Shown in pieces: positions 24,483 through 34,363 of a DNA stretch of 55,330 nucleotides. Position numbers and translations under genes: made by a program. The DNA is taken from positions 1-55,330 of the forward strand of contig JACPSE010000148.1 of the NCBI GenBank assembly GCA_016193465.1, written 5' to 3'. Within the stretch, counting starts at the first letter, position 1. Each line of letters opens with the position of its first letter. Under the pieces are notes generated by a model that had not been told where the DNA came from, searched no databases, and saw only the letters and a list, made by a program, of their open reading frames with translations. This DNA comes from Deltaproteobacteria bacterium (GTDB taxonomy: Bacteria; Desulfobacterota; Binatia; UBA9968).

Positions 24483-25907
24483 CTATGACTTTAGTATGTG
24501 CCCCCATTTGGCTTCGTAGATTTTCCTTGTCTCCTCGCTTATCCTCGTAGTACGGGGAAAGTCTTGTTTCCAATGAAAGGGCCTGCAGGCGTTGAAAACA
24601 GCAAGCGAGCTCGTGTAGTCACCGGTGGCCCGTTTCTCCGGAGGCAAGGCCGGATCAATGGCGTAGCTCCATGTCCCCTTGCAGACACTTATAGAGCTTT
24701 CCGGATCGCACCTTGTCGCCAGGGCCCAGAAGACCTCCTCGATGTTGTGTGGGTCAATGTCCTCATCGACAACGATCACCATCTTAACATGGTACCCACC
24801 CGATCCCCCCCCACAACTGCCCAGGGCCGCTCGCATCGCGTGGCCGGGATAGGATTGTTCCAAGGATATAATATTTCGCGAATATTGATGTTTCACTCCC
24901 TTAATTCCGGGAACCCCCAATCCCTCCAATTCTTCCCTAACATCAATACTCCTCGAATAAAGGACGTTCTGGCCGCTCCCCTCTACAATCAAGGGGGGAT
25001 CCCCTATGACAATAGGATCATTGCGGTAAAGAATCGCATGGATCTTGGTCACAGGGGACGGACGCGCCCCGCCCCCATAGTAGCCTGAGGCCTCTCCAAA
25101 GGGCCCTTCGATTTCTGAGCCCCCATCAGGCGGAAGCATCTCCCCCTCTAAGATAATTTCCGCGGTAGCCGGGATGGGAAGGTCCGTATAGAAACCCTTT
25201 GTAACCTCCACAGGAGCGCCTCTTAGCCACCCCATATAGTCATATTCGGCAGCACCCCATGGGAGACTCGTGCCTGCAATCATAAAGATGGCCGGCTCCT
25301 GCCCAAGAGAGATCGCCACCGGACAGCTCTTTCCCCTGCTCCAGTATCTCTTTCTTATGACATCACCGTTATGCCCGGACCCGATGTGAACTACTATGCG
25401 ATTCCGATCAATGAGCTTGAACCGATAGGATCCCAAATTAATATATCCTGATTCGGGTTCCCGCATGATCACTGAGGTCCCACACACATATCTTCCCCCG
25501 TCATGCTCATGCCACCGAACCCAGGGCATCTTGAACAAATCAACATCATCACCCGAAATAATATTCTCCTTGACCGGCCCCGTTGCCACCTCAACTGGAG
25601 GCACGGGCTCGTACTGCTTCATCCTTTCTCTCCATAGCAGGACAGCCTCATCGTCACTTAGATGTTCGTCCACCCCGTAGATCAGTCGACCCGCCATGCG
25701 GTTGTGGCGGACCGTAGTCAGGACGCGAAAACCCGGCGGATAGCCTTTAATGTGGTTAAACAGAAGACACGGAGGTTTCTTTGACGTCAAAGACGAAAGA
25801 TAGGTGATCGCGCCGATCTCGAGATCCCAGTCGGCCCCCTCAATGTCCACCAGCTCCCCGCGCTCTCTCATGCATACAATAAATTCCCTCAGGTCGTTGA
25901 ACTTCAT
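24483..25907 (-). CDS. UbiD-family decarboxylase paralog 2 (canonical site)
   Basis: 474 residues. Full set of family residues is visible: Asn157 and Arg162 in INLGSYR, His179 in GSGHNG, Glu234 in APVEV, Glu267 and Glu272 in EGPFGE. Its ATG at 25907 overlaps the stop of the hydroxylase FAD subunit by four bases (ATGA), with GGAGGT 5 nt upstream inside that gene, so hydroxylase and decarboxylase are translated together. This is the most likely active decarboxylase of the set. It needs prenyl-FMN from UbiX, which is not encoded in the window. Contains a few more cysteines and a diverged N-terminus compared with copies 3 and 4. Confidence 0.92.
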   Translation of the reverse strand: MKFNDLREFIVCMRERGELVDIEGADWDLEIGAITYLSSLTSKKPPCLLFNHIKGYPPGFRVLTTVRHNRMAGRLIYGVDEHLSDDEAVLLWRERMKQYEPVPPVEVATGPVKENIISGDDVDLFKMPWVRWHEHDGGRYVCGTSVIMREPESGYINLGSYRFKLIDRNRIVVHIGSGHNGDVIRKRYWSRGKSCPVAISLGQEPAIFMIAGTSLPWGAAEYDYMGWLRGAPVEVTKGFYTDLPIPATAEIILEGEMLPPDGGSEIEGPFGEASGYYGGGARPSPVTKIHAILYRNDPIVIGDPPLIVEGSGQNVLYSRSIDVREELEGLGVPGIKGVKHQYSRNIISLEQSYPGHAMRAALGSCGGGSGGYHVKMVIVVDEDIDPHNIEEVFWALATRCDPESSISVCKGTWSYAIDPALPPEKRATGDYTSSLAVFNACRPFHWKQDFPRTTRISEETRKIYEAKWGHILKS

Positions 25908-26791
25908 CGACTACCTCCCGTTGTCGGTGACGCGCGCTCGATCACTCGTTCAAGAGCTCTGCGGAAAATAACCTTCAGGACTTCTTTCTTATACTCCTGC
26001 GATCCCCGCAGGTCGCTGATCGGGCTTGCAATCTCTTCAATCCTGCGCGCCGCGATATCTATAGCTTTAGGAGAGAGTTTTTGACCTCGCAGAAGCGCTT
26101 CTACCGGTACGGCCTTAATCGGTCTGTCGTCGGCTCCCCCTAAGCCGATTCCTATATCCCTGCAGATGCCGTCTTTGTCCCTATCTATCTGGACCGCCAC
26201 GCTGACTATGGCAAAATCTCCAGAAACGCGCTCAAGTTTGACGTACGTCCCTAACCTCGGGGCGCTTGGGGCCGGGATTGCTATTTCCGTGACCACTTCA
26301 TCGGGCTGAAGCGCGGTCGTGTAGGCGAACGTGAAAAAATCCATCGCCTCCATCTCCCTTCCCCCTTTTGGCCCAAGGCACTTAATGCGGGCATTCAAGG
26401 CCAGGATCACGGGCCCCCAGTCGCCGGCCGGGTCGGCCTGCGCGATGGCGCCGCCAATCGTTCCTAAGTTGCGGACCTGCCCGTCCGCCAAGACGCGCAC
26501 GGCCTCCTGCATGATCGGAATCTTCTCTCGAACCACGCTTGATTCTTCGATCTCTACGTGCCTGGTGAGAGCCCCGATATGGACACAACCGTCTTGCTCC
26601 CTGATATAGCTCAGTCCCGGGATACGGTTGAGGTCAATCAAATACCGGGGTCGCGCAATCCGCAGCTTCATCAGAGGAATCAAGCTCTGTCCCCCAGCTA
26701 GGATACTCGCGTTCTCACCCCATTTTTCAAGAAGCTCTACCGCTTCCTGCAAAGTTCTCGGCTCCAAATAATCGAATGCAACCGGATACAC
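25904..26791 (-). CDS. Molybdenum hydroxylase FAD subunit (CoxM-like), set 1
   Basis: FAD-binding medium subunit of a xanthine dehydrogenase/CO dehydrogenase-type enzyme, 295 residues. Seen: FAD-binding [13 protein letters not shown] near residues 32-44 and TIGGAIAQADPAGDW near 110-125, then the C-terminal domain (KLERVSGDFAIVSVA ... GIGLGGA). GTG start at 26791 with GGAGG 7 nt upstream. Lies between the ATPase gene (23 nt upstream) and UbiD 2 (4-nt overlap), not next to its own L and S subunits. A second complete set is at 47314-51190 and a decayed piece at 5255. Confidence 0.92.
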   Translation of the reverse strand: MYPVAFDYLEPRTLQEAVELLEKWGENASILAGGQSLIPLMKLRIARPRYLIDLNRIPGLSYIREQDGCVHIGALTRHVEIEESSVVREKIPIMQEAVRVLADGQVRNLGTIGGAIAQADPAGDWGPVILALNARIKCLGPKGGREMEAMDFFTFAYTTALQPDEVVTEIAIPAPSAPRLGTYVKLERVSGDFAIVSVAVQIDRDKDGICRDIGIGLGGADDRPIKAVPVEALLRGQKLSPKAIDIAARRIEEIASPISDLRGSQEYKKEVLKVIFRRALERVIERASPTTGGSR

Positions 26792-26813
26792 TGGAAACCT
26801 CCCTTGGCTTCAG

Positions 26814-27902
26814 CTAATAGGAGATGGCCAACGTCTTTTCAGCCGGAAGCTGAACATAGACCTCATCTCCTTCGTGAAATCCATCCCCCGCGCGAAGCTT
26901 GCAACGGATTTTTTGCGAATCCACAAGGATCCTGCAGTCAAGAGATTCACCCAAAAAAGAGACGGCGGCAATCTTCCCAACAAGGACATTTTTTCTCTCC
27001 TGCGGCGCGTGCCTTGAAACAGCGATCTCCTCTGGTCTCACCGTAACAAGAACCTTATCCCCTGATGAAAGTCCCCTGGATAGCACGCACGATAGGATGC
27101 CGTGCTTGGTATCAACATCCGCGAACTGGCCCGCAAGGGTCTGGACCTTTCCCTCAAGAAGGTTGGCAGCGCCGATGAAGCTTGCCACAAACTGATTCTG
27201 CGGTTGATGATAGATTTCCGAGGGCGTTCCTTCTTGCAGTACCCTCCCTTCCCGCATGACCAAGATGCGGTCAGACATGGCCAAGGCCTCAACCTGATCA
27301 TGAGTCACGTACAAAACAGTGATCTTCAGACCCTTGCACAGTTCCTTGATCTCGATTCGCATCTCTTCGCGCAGCAATGCGTCAAGATTGCTCAAAGGCT
27401 CGTCCAAAAGGAGAAGCTTGGGGCCCTTGACCAACGCCCGCGCAAGCGCCACCCGCTGTTGTTGACCGCCGCTCAACTGCGGCGCAGGCCGAAAGATCAG
27501 CTCTTCCATCCGGACCCGGCGCAGGGCCTCTCGAACTCTCTCCTGTATCTCCCGCGCCGAGAGCCCGCCGCGCGATCTCAGAGGGAAGGCCACGTTCTCG
27601 AAGACGTTCATGTGAGGCCAGATGGCATAGGACTGAAAAACGATTCCAATGTCACGCTTCTCTACGGGGATGTTTATTCGCCTTCGCTCGGAAAATACGG
27701 TCTGCCCTCCTATGGAGATCTCACCCTTAGCCGGCACCTCCAAGCCCCCGACGCACCGCAGGGTCGTTGTCTTGCCACATCCGCTCGGCCCCAGGAGAGT
27801 AACAAAATCCCTTTCCTTGACTTGAAGACTGAGCGAGTCCACCGCAAGGACTTGATCCCTGGCGGTCTTATAAGTCTTGCTGAGCCCGATGACCTCAAGC
27901 AC
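26814..27902 (-). CDS. ABC transporter ATP-binding protein 2 (FbpC/PotA-like)
   Basis: 362 residues, same architecture as the ATPase at 16044: Walker A GPSGCGKTT (38-46), Gln90, signature LSGGQQQRV (143-151), LLLDEP (164-169), His201 in THDQVEA, C-terminal TOBE-type region. GTG start at 27902 overlaps the end of the large hydroxylase subunit gene by 8 nt, and AGGAGGG precedes it. Serves the permease at 30418 and group B binding proteins at 32205 and 33283, from which it is separated by the hydroxylase gene. The transporter and hydroxylase genes are therefore interlocked by translation coupling. Confidence 0.92.
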   Translation of the reverse strand: MLEVIGLSKTYKTARDQVLAVDSLSLQVKERDFVTLLGPSGCGKTTTLRCVGGLEVPAKGEISIGGQTVFSERRRINIPVEKRDIGIVFQSYAIWPHMNVFENVAFPLRSRGGLSAREIQERVREALRRVRMEELIFRPAPQLSGGQQQRVALARALVKGPKLLLLDEPLSNLDALLREEMRIEIKELCKGLKITVLYVTHDQVEALAMSDRILVMREGRVLQEGTPSEIYHQPQNQFVASFIGAANLLEGKVQTLAGQFADVDTKHGILSCVLSRGLSSGDKVLVTVRPEEIAVSRHAPQERKNVLVGKIAAVSFLGESLDCRILVDSQKIRCKLRAGDGFHEGDEVYVQLPAEKTLAISY

Positions 27903-30318
27903 CTTGCACCCTCCTTGTTTGTGGAGCTTTCCTACGGTCGCCGCTCGCTTGGCCGACTTCCCCTCGTTTCTTGGCCTCTCGTATCAAGGCAAGTATTTTC
28001 TCCGGCGTGTACGGTGTGCTCCGAACTTCCACCCCAAAATCCGAGAGGGCATCCTCAATGGCGCTCGCTAGAGCCGGCGGAGGACCGAGCATCCCTGTCT
28101 CCCCAGCCCCCTTGGCCCCAAGGGGCGTGAACGGGCTCGGAGTAACAAGATGGCCTAACTGGATATCCGGGACCTCTTCCGCCGTGGGCAGCTTGTAGTC
28201 CATCAGGCTTGAGGTTAGAAGTTGTCCCTCCTCGTCGTAGAGAATCTGTTCATACATCGCGCCACCGATACCCTGGACCACGGACCCATAGTGTTGCGTC
28301 TCGACAATCTGGGGATTGATTACGGTGCCGCAGTCGTGCACGGTGCAGTACTTTACGATCTTGATGAACCCCGTTTCGATATCTACCTCCACTACGGCTA
28401 CAATGGCGGCATAGGGATAAGCAGAGAAAGTATTCATTCGGCCCATCTCATCGGCCACATAGTCGATGTTCGGGTTGATAAAATAGCCGGTAACCTCCAA
28501 TCCCGGCTCCTCGTCCTCAGGAACGAGGTAAATGGCGCCGTAGGCCATCCTGACAATATCGCGGAGTTCCACGCTCTTATTGGGATTATCCCGGTCTAAA
28601 ATTTTCCCGTTTTCGATCGTAAGCCGATCATAAGGTATCCGAAGGTTGCGCGACGCGATCTTTAGCAACCGCTGCCTCAACTTATTCGCGGCCACCAAGG
28701 CAGCATTCATCAGGACGATCGAAGAACGGCTGCTCCCCGTCCCAAAACCAAAAGGCGTTACTAGCGTATCTCCTCTGATCTCGTAGATTTTGTCCAGGGG
28801 AAAGCCGATGCGACTCGCCACGATCTGGCTGAGGCAGGTCCCGTGCCCCTGCCCTTGGTCCCCCATGCTGGAAAAAATACTAACCGTGCCCGAAGGTTCG
28901 ATCCTGACGCGGCAGGTCGCGTAGCCTCCGGTCGTGTAGAGCCTGCTGGAGCTGGTCGGTTCCATGACCAGCACCGCCCCTATCCCCCTATAGACTCCCT
29001 TTTCTTTCAGTCGCTTTTTCTCCTCCTTTTCTTTCTCGTAATTGGCCAACTCAAGCGCCCGCGTCAGACAAAGATCGTACCGCCCGCTGTCATAAAGGGC
29101 TCCGGTAACATTCCGGTAAGGAAATGCCTCCGGCGGGATAAAGTTTTTCCTCCTGATTTCAATGGGGTTCATGGACAGGTCGCGCGCAATGATGTCTACC
29201 ATTCGTTCAATAATGAATGAGGCATCCGCTTTGCCAATGCCCCTTAACGAACCGTGGACTGCCTTATTGGTGGCAATACCATACGCATCTACCTGATAAT
29301 GTTGAATCTGGTAGACCCCCGGCACATAAAGCGCCGATGAGGTGATGGAGTTGTCGACGCCGTAGCTGCATCCCAAATCGGCGAGGATCTTGTCTTTGAT
29401 TGCGACAATAGTTCCATCATTCTTGACCGCGGCTTGAATGTCGTGAATTTGATCGCGACCTTGACGTGCCGTACGGAGATGTTCAATTCTCGTTTCAGCC
29501 CATTTCACAGGCGTGCCAAGCTTGAGGGCAATAAAGGCAGTTACCACCTCTTCCTGATAGCCGCTGTTCTTAACTCCGAACGACCCGCCTATGTCGGGCG
29601 CGATCACCCTCACTTTGCTCTCAGCCACTCCCAACATCTGCGCAAGCCGGGTCCTTAAGCCATGGGCGCCTGCGGTAGTGCCCCAAAAGGTGAGAAACCC
29701 GCTCACCGGGTCAAACTGCGCACAGTAGGCGCGCGGCTCGATGGGGCAGGCGGTAAAACGATGGCTGCTCAACCTGGCGCTAACAACATGATCTGCCTGT
29801 TTGAAGACCTTATCTATGTCGGGGGTCGAGAAGTGGAGCTCGTATACGATGTTACCATCCAGCTCCTCGAAGAGTCTGGGTGATGACGCCTCCATGGCCT
29901 TTTCCGGATCTATAACTGGAGGCAGGGGATCGAAATCGACGATTACAGCCTCCGCGGCATCTTCCGCCTGGTAGCGAGTCTCCGCCACGACAGCCGCCAA
30001 CGGCTCTCCCACATGGCGAACTTTATCGATTGCCAGAGGGTAAATCTTGATGCCCGGCTTCGGCCCGCCCCTGACGCTTGTCAAATGAGGCGCCAAATCC
30101 TTTCCGGTCAACGCGGCACGGACGCCTGGCAAGGAGAGAGCAGGCTGAACTTCAATCCCCTGAATGCGCGCATGCGCGTAGGGACTGCGGACAAAGGCAA
30201 CATATAAGCTGCCTGGAAGGCGAACATCATCAACAAACGTACCCGTCCCGGTAATAAACCTTTGCGTCTCTCTTCGTCTTACCTTATCTCCTATCTCAAC
30301 GGTTTTCCGGTCCTCCAC
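27895..30318 (-). CDS. Molybdenum hydroxylase large subunit (CoxL-like), set 1
   Basis: Molybdopterin-cytosine-dinucleotide subunit, 807 residues, of the xanthine oxidase family. Seen: N-terminal a/b hammerhead region, DIGGSFGVKNSGYQEEV, GDQGQGHGT, and GAKGAGE near residue 740 with the catalytic glutamate. The CoxL active-site loop with AYRCSFR of true CO dehydrogenase is replaced by VHGSLRG, so CO oxidation is not expected; hydroxylation of an organic ring is. GTG 30318 has GGAGG just upstream. C-terminal ~20 residues are basic and unstructured. It begins the L-ATPase-M-UbiD-M29-S gene order. Confidence 0.92.
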   Translation of the reverse strand: MEDRKTVEIGDKVRRRETQRFITGTGTFVDDVRLPGSLYVAFVRSPYAHARIQGIEVQPALSLPGVRAALTGKDLAPHLTSVRGGPKPGIKIYPLAIDKVRHVGEPLAAVVAETRYQAEDAAEAVIVDFDPLPPVIDPEKAMEASSPRLFEELDGNIVYELHFSTPDIDKVFKQADHVVSARLSSHRFTACPIEPRAYCAQFDPVSGFLTFWGTTAGAHGLRTRLAQMLGVAESKVRVIAPDIGGSFGVKNSGYQEEVVTAFIALKLGTPVKWAETRIEHLRTARQGRDQIHDIQAAVKNDGTIVAIKDKILADLGCSYGVDNSITSSALYVPGVYQIQHYQVDAYGIATNKAVHGSLRGIGKADASFIIERMVDIIARDLSMNPIEIRRKNFIPPEAFPYRNVTGALYDSGRYDLCLTRALELANYEKEKEEKKRLKEKGVYRGIGAVLVMEPTSSSRLYTTGGYATCRVRIEPSGTVSIFSSMGDQGQGHGTCLSQIVASRIGFPLDKIYEIRGDTLVTPFGFGTGSSRSSIVLMNAALVAANKLRQRLLKIASRNLRIPYDRLTIENGKILDRDNPNKSVELRDIVRMAYGAIYLVPEDEEPGLEVTGYFINPNIDYVADEMGRMNTFSAYPYAAIVAVVEVDIETGFIKIVKYCTVHDCGTVINPQIVETQHYGSVVQGIGGAMYEQILYDEEGQLLTSSLMDYKLPTAEEVPDIQLGHLVTPSPFTPLGAKGAGETGMLGPPPALASAIEDALSDFGVEVRSTPYTPEKILALIREAKKRGEVGQASGDRRKAPQTRRVQGA

Positions 30319-30417
30319 AGCTTCCTCCCTTCAAGGATAAGTCCGCGCAGACATAACTTGCTCCGCAATCGTCGCTGGGCCATTTGCTGACGACCTTCTT
30401 AACACAAGTCCCGTCCC

Positions 30418-32187
30418 CTAATCTTGAGGAGTGATCCGCACTACGGCCCACCGGCTCACGCCCGTCAAGAACCCCAGGGCGACAATGAGGATGATACCCA
30501 GGGCCGCAACAGAAGTTGCGGCTCCCCTTTCCCACATGATCCACAGTCGCACCGAGATCAATTCCGTATCGCTCGAGGCCAGAATGAGCGGTATCGAAAA
30601 GGCGCGCATGGCATGAGCCAAAACCCAAATCCACGCGCTGACGAAGGCGGGAAGGATTAGTGGAAGCGTAATGCGAAAAAGCATCCTGGTTCTGCCGGCC
30701 CCGCTCGCGCGCGCCGCCTCCTCCAGCTCCTTGGAAACCTGAATGACCGCCCCGTTCATGGCTCGAGTGCCGAAGGCCAGATAATTAGTCGTCAGTCCCA
30801 AAACAACAATCCAAAGCGTGCCGTATATGGGAAGGACGTTCAAAGGGGGTCGGGCGTAGAGGATGATCATAGCTAGAGCAAGGATGATAGATGGAACCAC
30901 CTGGGGCAAGAAAGCGATCCCATCGAGGATTGCCCGTCCTCGAATCTGAAGGCGGACCACTGCCCAAGATATGGCAAAGGCCAACAGCAATACCACGGTG
31001 GCCGTGGCCACGCCAACCACTAATGTATTGATGACGGCGCCAAGGACCAGATCCTCACTTAGAACAGCCATATAATTCTTGAGCGACGCCATCTGCCATG
31101 CCCTGTACGAAGGAATCTGATAAATGGGCAAAAGGGAGACCCAAAGGAGAACAGCAAAAGGCGCAACAACAGTAAGGAACACGTATAGGGATACCGTGCC
31201 AAGCGCCAGAAACCGCCATTTCCCCAGCCGAACAAGGCGAGGGCGGTATCCCTTCCCCGTCACAATTGCGTATCGCTCTGGGTTCCTAATCGCAAGACGA
31301 TTCAGACCAACTAAAAGGAGGCCAAAGATGAGAAAGGTCGTTCCAAAAGCGCTGGCGAGCCCATAGTTCGGCGGGTACAACCCTTGGGCCGAGAAGTAGA
31401 TAAGCGTCGTAAAGACAAAAATTCTTCCCGGAAGCCCCACAATCAGAGGCAGCTCGAAGGAATCCATCGAGACCATCAGAGAGTACATGCCCGCAGCGAG
31501 AATGGCGGGTGTCAGCAGAGGGAGAGTAATCCGCCGCATGACGAGGTGGCCTGACGCGCCCGAGGCCAATGCAGACTCTTCTAAGGCCGGGTCCATCCTG
31601 CGGAAGGCGCCCGCAATAATAAGAAATATCGTGGTAACGCCCCGTATCCCGTCGAGAAAGATGAGTCCCCATAGGGTGTGGATATTAAAAGGTCCCTCAG
31701 TCAGGTTCAATCCAAAAAGAGACAAGAACGCTCTCAGGTAAACATTCACCAGCCCTATGCGTGGCTCCAGCAGAAAGGTCCAACCCATGGCGAAGAGCAT
31801 CCCGGGCATCGCCATCGGCAGCAGGATTAATGTCCAGATGACATTGCGCCCTGGCAGATCGGTCCTTTCGGTGAACCAAGCAAACAGGACGGCAATTGTT
31901 AAGGAGAGAAAGGTGCCCGTGATGGCATAGGCCAAGGTATTGACCACAGCTTCATAAGTGACCTTAGCACTGTAGGCTTCAACGTAGTGATTAAGTGTCC
32001 ATCCTTCAGGTTTGACAATGGTTCCCGCCTGAAAACTGGCAGCAACAAGCTGCAATAACGGGACGATTACAAGCCAAACAGCGAAAGCGATCAATAAAAA
32101 AACAAAGAGGTTCTGCCTGAGGCTCGGCAAAACTGGAGCGCAGTACCAACGAAGATTCTCCGCGACTGCACCTAGTTGAGCTTTCAT
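30418..32187 (-). CDS. ABC transporter permease 2, two fused domains (FbpB-like)
   Basis: 589 residues, about 12 transmembrane helices, two BPD_transp_1 halves. EAA loops for ATPase docking: EESALASGAS (first half) and EEAARASGAG (second half). Follows two group B binding proteins by 18 nt and precedes the large hydroxylase subunit gene by 99 nt. ATG 32187 with GGAGGG upstream. Clearly a paralog of the permeases at 7501 and 45491, all with fused halves where many systems have two separate proteins or a homodimer. Confidence 0.9.
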   Translation of the reverse strand: MKAQLGAVAENLRWYCAPVLPSLRQNLFVFLLIAFAVWLVIVPLLQLVAASFQAGTIVKPEGWTLNHYVEAYSAKVTYEAVVNTLAYAITGTFLSLTIAVLFAWFTERTDLPGRNVIWTLILLPMAMPGMLFAMGWTFLLEPRIGLVNVYLRAFLSLFGLNLTEGPFNIHTLWGLIFLDGIRGVTTIFLIIAGAFRRMDPALEESALASGASGHLVMRRITLPLLTPAILAAGMYSLMVSMDSFELPLIVGLPGRIFVFTTLIYFSAQGLYPPNYGLASAFGTTFLIFGLLLVGLNRLAIRNPERYAIVTGKGYRPRLVRLGKWRFLALGTVSLYVFLTVVAPFAVLLWVSLLPIYQIPSYRAWQMASLKNYMAVLSEDLVLGAVINTLVVGVATATVVLLLAFAISWAVVRLQIRGRAILDGIAFLPQVVPSIILALAMIILYARPPLNVLPIYGTLWIVVLGLTTNYLAFGTRAMNGAVIQVSKELEEAARASGAGRTRMLFRITLPLILPAFVSAWIWVLAHAMRAFSIPLILASSDTELISVRLWIMWERGAATSVAALGIILIVALGFLTGVSRWAVVRITPQD

Positions 32188-32204
32188 GATCCACCGCCCT
32201 CCCG

Positions 32205-33239
32205 TTACTTTGTCACCGGCAGGCCCAGTGCGCGAACATACTCCCTCGACATTTCGTCAGCCTTGAGTGTGCATTCCGGATCACAAAGCAGGACCTTATG
32301 CCCCTCTGCCAATTTGGCATTGAATGTCCCCTTCACCCAGGGGAACCCGCGCAGCTCCTCCTTGTCTAAATAAGGCTGTCCTTCGGTTGCCAACCACCCA
32401 ACCAGCAGTTGGCCTGCATGGGGATGGGGAGAGCCCTTACGAACAAAATCAGCATCAGCGATTTCGACCAGCAACTCTCCGGGGACAGCAATCTTCAGCT
32501 CCTTTGCGCCCTGATCTATGAGATCCTGCACCGTGTAAGGCTGAGCACCGCAAAGCATCACATAAGCTCCGCCCACCACGAACTGTAACATCTCAGTTTG
32601 CCCGCGGAACACTTTCACACCATTGGCTACCATCCTCTTTACCCAGTCCAAGAACCACTCCCTCCTATGCCAGTGAAGGGGATAGAGCTTATGGCGCGCA
32701 TCAAGAGTCACCTTCCCCTTAAACTCAGGGCGAGTACAGTCGTCCCAGCTCTTCGGCACAAGCTCTGGCGGGACCGTCCTCGAATTGTAGGCAATGGCAC
32801 GTGAACTCCCGTTCACATTTAACGCCCAGCCACTTGGATCGTTCAACACTTTAGGGATGTCCGGCCAGACCTTATAATAGTCAAAGGGCGGCTTCTCAAA
32901 AACGCCAGCCTCCAAGAACTGCTGCCGGGACTCCCGCCCCGGATCCATCACGTCCGCGCTCACCTTTCGACCGGACTGAATTTCGATCAAAGTCCGCTGA
33001 TGGATTGCCGGGCCACGCCAAAGCTTCGCTTTGCTCTTGATGCCGAATTTCCTGGAAAACTCCTTAAGGATCTTATTCGCAGAGCCCTCATCCATAGAGG
33101 TCCAATACTCCACCTCCCCCTCGGCCTGGGCCTTCTTTACGAGCTCCTTATAAAGAGGGGTCTCTGCCGCTGCAACTTTTAACGGGCAAGCAACAACCAA
33201 TAGGGACACGATTCCCGCAAGTCGCCCCGCTGTCCTCAT
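32205..33239 (-). CDS. ABC solute-binding protein, group B copy 2
   Basis: 344 residues. Signal peptide MRTAGRLAGIVSLLVVACP... to about VAAAE. Group B marks: KKAQAEGEVEYWTS, SWDDCTRPEFKGKV, LYPLHWHRREWFLDWVKRM, LRGFPWVKGTFNAKLAEGHK, CDPEC and YVRALGLPVTK. It reads IHQRTLIEIQSGRKVSADVMD where copies 1 and 3 read VQQRTLIEMQSGREVSADLLS, and in the pocket region ADADFVRKGSPHP. ATG 33239 with AAGGAGG upstream. 18 nt before the permease gene, so it is the most likely direct partner of that transporter. Ligand unknown. Confidence 0.9.
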   Translation of the reverse strand: MRTAGRLAGIVSLLVVACPLKVAAAETPLYKELVKKAQAEGEVEYWTSMDEGSANKILKEFSRKFGIKSKAKLWRGPAIHQRTLIEIQSGRKVSADVMDPGRESRQQFLEAGVFEKPPFDYYKVWPDIPKVLNDPSGWALNVNGSSRAIAYNSRTVPPELVPKSWDDCTRPEFKGKVTLDARHKLYPLHWHRREWFLDWVKRMVANGVKVFRGQTEMLQFVVGGAYVMLCGAQPYTVQDLIDQGAKELKIAVPGELLVEIADADFVRKGSPHPHAGQLLVGWLATEGQPYLDKEELRGFPWVKGTFNAKLAEGHKVLLCDPECTLKADEMSREYVRALGLPVTK

Positions 33240-33282
33240 CTTTGCCTCCTTCTCGCCTTGACTCCTGCCTTTGTCATAACTC

Positions 33283-34329
33283 CTACTTCGTCACCGGGAG
33301 ACCTAAGGCCCGAAGATACTCTGCCGACATCTCCCCTGCCTTTGCCACACATTCCAAACCGCAGAAAAGAAGCTTGTTCCCTTCGGCCAATCTGGCATTA
33401 AAGGTCCCCTTAACCCAGGGGAAGCTCTCATAAAATTCTTTATCAACAAGACGCTGTCCTTCCTCGCTGGCAAACCAGCCGGCCAACAGTTGAGCCGCAT
33501 GGGGACGGGGAGTGCCCTTGCGAATATACACGGCGCCGCCTGATTCCATCAACAATTCTCCCGGCACGGCGATCTTCACCCCTTCCGCAATCTGTGGAGC
33601 CTCTTTTATCCTTCTTTGCAAGGTGCTGGGCTGCGCGCTACAAGACAGCGCATAGGCTCCCGCCGCAAGAAGCTGCAGCGTTTCTGTTTGCTCCCGGATC
33701 AGTTTCACATCATTGGCCAACATCCTCTTTACCCAGCCCAAGAACCACTCACGCTTATGCCAGTGGAGGGCGTAGAGCTTATGACGGGGATCAAGAACCA
33801 CTCTCCCCTTAAAGTCGGGGCGAGTACAGTCGTCCCAGCTCTTCGGCACCAGCTCGGGAGGAACCAGCCTGGGATTGTACGCAATAGCACGCGAATTCCC
33901 GGTCACGCTCAGTGACCAGCCGTTTGCATCATAGACCCTCTTGTCCATGTCCGGCCAGACACTTTGATAGTCGAAGGGCGGCTTCTGAAACACCCCGGCC
34001 TCCAAGAACTGCTGCTGCGCTTCACGGCCCGGAGAGAGCAGATCGGCGCTCACCTCCCGGCCGGACTGCATCTCGATCAAAGTACGCTGCTGAACTCCCG
34101 TGCCGCGCCAAAATCTATACTTAGTCTTGATGCCGTATCTCCTGGTAAATCCCCTTAGAATCTCCTCCGCAGCCTCTTTATCCGTCGAATCCCAAAACTC
34201 TACCTCTCTCTCGGCCTTAGCCTTTTTCACCAGCTCGCTATAAGGCGCAGTCTGCGCGCCCGCCATTGCCCACGGGAAAAAGAGAATTACCAGAAACGTG
34301 ATCACAATCGGTCGAACTTTTAGCTTCAT
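33283..34329 (-). CDS. ABC solute-binding protein, group B copy 3
   Basis: 348 residues from ATG 34329 (ribosome site GGAGGG upstream). The longer frame to 34398 is the remnant of an unrelated gene read in frame and was excluded. Signal peptide MKLKVRPIVITFLVILFFPWAMAGA. Very close to copy 1 at 21067 (YSELVKKAKAER, LYALHWHKREWFLGWVKRM), so a recent duplicate. Tandem with copy 2 (43 nt gap). FCGLEC here replaces CDPEC. In the same run as permease 2 and the M29/NicX-like copy 3. Confidence 0.9.
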   Translation of the reverse strand: MKLKVRPIVITFLVILFFPWAMAGAQTAPYSELVKKAKAEREVEFWDSTDKEAAEEILRGFTRRYGIKTKYRFWRGTGVQQRTLIEMQSGREVSADLLSPGREAQQQFLEAGVFQKPPFDYQSVWPDMDKRVYDANGWSLSVTGNSRAIAYNPRLVPPELVPKSWDDCTRPDFKGRVVLDPRHKLYALHWHKREWFLGWVKRMLANDVKLIREQTETLQLLAAGAYALSCSAQPSTLQRRIKEAPQIAEGVKIAVPGELLMESGGAVYIRKGTPRPHAAQLLAGWFASEEGQRLVDKEFYESFPWVKGTFNARLAEGNKLLFCGLECVAKAGEMSAEYLRALGLPVTK

Positions 34330-34363
34330 CTTTCCCTCCGCTTCAATGCTTAAAAACCTGCCC

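Noticed and set aside
27102-28130. Plus-strand open frame of 342 codons
   Set aside because: Antisense to the ATPase and large hydroxylase genes, whose motifs are complete.
27895-30318. True aerobic CO dehydrogenase (CoxL form I)
   Set aside because: Active-site AYRCSFR loop is absent and the gene order is not the standard cox operon.
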